Assembly: GCA_030746295.1 (NCBI GenBank)
Contig: JASLMY010000047.1
Span: 1-23,784, forward strand
Source: Alphaproteobacteria bacterium
Lineage (GTDB): Bacteria > Pseudomonadota > Alphaproteobacteria > GCA-2731375
Length of the DNA stretch: 23,784 nt
Direction of reading: 5' to 3'
Shown here: positions 23,070-23,784 of the stretch, piece by piece
How positions within the stretch are numbered: position 1 is the first letter of the stretch
Layout of the letters: each line of letters begins with the position of its first letter
Notes under the pieces: generated by a model
Database searches by the model: none
What the model was told of the DNA's origin: nothing
The model's input: only the letters and a program-made list of their open reading frames with translations
Position numbers and translations under genes: made by a program

Positions 23070-23784
23070 ATGACCGCCTGCATGGTTGGCTGGCACCACA
23101 GCCGTTTCGGCAAGCTGGAAGACAAGGATCTCGAGGGGCTGATCGTCGAGGTCGCGACCGAGGCGATCCGCGATGCCGGGATCGGTCCGGAAGACATCGA
23201 CGAGATCTTTCTCGGCACCTTCAACGGCGGCATGGACCCTCAGGACTTCGCCGCCAGCCTGGTGCTGCAGGCGGACGAGCGGATGCGTTTCATGCCCGCG
23301 ACCCGGGTCGAGAACGCCTGCGCTACAGGGTCGGCCGCGATCCATGAAGGCCTGACCGCGATTGCCGCCGGCCGCGCGCGCATGGTGCTGGCGGTCGGGG
23401 TCGAGAAGATGACCGCCCTGTCCTCGGCCGCGGTCGGCGAGGTGTTGATCAAAGCTTCCTACGTCAGGGAAGAGAACCGGCCGGGGATGTCGTTTCCAGG
23501 TCTTTTCGGCCATATCACCGAGCTCTACTACCAGCGCTATGGCGACCAGAGCGATGCCTTGGCTCGGATCGCGGCCAAGAACCACAAGAACGGCTCGGTC
23601 AACCCTTATGCGCATATGCAGAAGGACCTCGGCTACGACTTCTGCCGCCAGGAATCGGAGAAAAACCCTTTCGTCGCGGGGCCCTTGAAGCGGACCGACT
23701 GCTCGATGATCTCGGACGGTGCGGCGGCCGTGGTGCTGGCCGATATCGGCTCTGCACTCGGAATGGAGAAGGCGGTGGCCTTCC
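23070..23784 (+). CDS. Thiolase family protein / acetyl-CoA acetyltransferase (partial, 3' end missing)
   Basis: An open frame from the ATG at 23070 runs off the window after 238 codons. It encodes the N-terminal two-thirds of a thiolase, which condenses or cleaves acyl-CoA thioesters. The nucleophilic cysteine is Cys84 in VENACATGSAA, followed by AIAAGRARMVLAVGVEKMT. The later MSFPGLFGHITELYYQRYG and SMISDGAAAVVLAD place it in the SCP2/lipid-transfer-like thiolase group rather than classical AtoB. The C-terminal His and Cys motifs lie beyond the window; about 150 residues are missing. The ribosome site GGAGGAAGGG is strong. It is divergent from an SDR gene and may share control with it. Confidence 0.88.
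   Translation, partial: MTACMVGWHHSRFGKLEDKDLEGLIVEVATEAIRDAGIGPEDIDEIFLGTFNGGMDPQDFAASLVLQADERMRFMPATRVENACATGSAAIHEGLTAIAAGRARMVLAVGVEKMTALSSAAVGEVLIKASYVREENRPGMSFPGLFGHITELYYQRYGDQSDALARIAAKNHKNGSVNPYAHMQKDLGYDFCRQESEKNPFVAGPLKRTDCSMISDGAAAVVLADIGSALGMEKAVAF

Noticed and set aside
22944..23615. Upstream extension of the second SDR open frame (to 23615)
   Set aside because: It is antisense to the thiolase, while a strong GGAGGAG and the SDR homology both mark the start at 22943.
1..23784. tRNA or rRNA genes, CRISPR arrays, insertion sequences, prophage genes or attachment sites
   Set aside because: No cloverleaf-like segment, spaced direct repeats, transposase or integrase motif, or target-site duplication was seen on reading both strands.

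Overview
The window is a 23.8 kb piece of a GC-rich bacterial chromosome. It is densely packed: about 23 protein genes, most gaps under 130 bp, and no rRNA, tRNA, CRISPR array, insertion sequence or phage gene that I can see. The gene order glyS-ppdK, the DUF1491 protein, a CAF17/YgfZ protein, a Gln-for-His dihydroorotase-like protein and the strong use of GTG/TTG starts all suggest an alphaproteobacterium, most likely near the Rhodospirillales. That placement is an inference from gene content, not from a marker-gene tree.

Layout. (A) 1-4908, plus strand: the end of glyS (glycyl-tRNA synthetase beta), ppdK (pyruvate, phosphate dikinase), a GNAT acetyltransferase, and an acyl-CoA synthetase broken by a one-base frameshift near 4024. 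(B) 4945-8724, minus strand, transcribed leftwards: creD (inner-membrane protein), an intact acyl-CoA synthetase, and a small SAM methyltransferase. (C) 8887-9669, plus strand: a lone short-chain dehydrogenase. (D) 9700-17493, minus strand: ten co-directional genes in the order ygfZ, tag, DUF1491, speB-type ureohydrolase, TauE/SafE exporter, glutathione S-transferase, haloacid dehalogenase, MFS transporter, rhodanese-type sulfurtransferase, Cys-X5-Arg phosphatase. (E) 17624-21736, plus strand: two glycosyltransferases (GT9 and GT4), an alpha/beta hydrolase, and a dihydroorotase-like amidohydrolase overlapping it by 4 bp. (F) 21755-22943, minus strand: a short-chain dehydrogenase and a small secreted protein of unknown function. 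(G) 23070 to the end, plus strand: a thiolase cut off by the window edge.

How the genes fit together. Much of the window is housekeeping and intermediary metabolism. PpdK links pyruvate and PEP. Two acyl-CoA synthetases, two SDRs and a thiolase suggest fatty-acid or other carboxylic-acid catabolism. GT9 and GT4 fit lipopolysaccharide-core or other surface glycan assembly. Tag repairs alkylated DNA and YgfZ supports Fe-S enzymes. Block D mixes stress and detoxification functions (GST, dehalogenase, sulfurtransferase, sulfite/sulfonate-type exporter, MFS efflux) without forming one recognisable pathway.

No clear novel multi-gene system was found. The points most worth a second look are the single-base frameshift in an otherwise perfect acyl-CoA synthetase, the loss of a metal-binding histidine in the dihydroorotase-like protein, two operator-like palindromes overlapping predicted promoters (upstream of the thiolase and of the small secreted protein), and a possible eight-codon leader ORF coupled by ATGA overlap to the GT9 gene.
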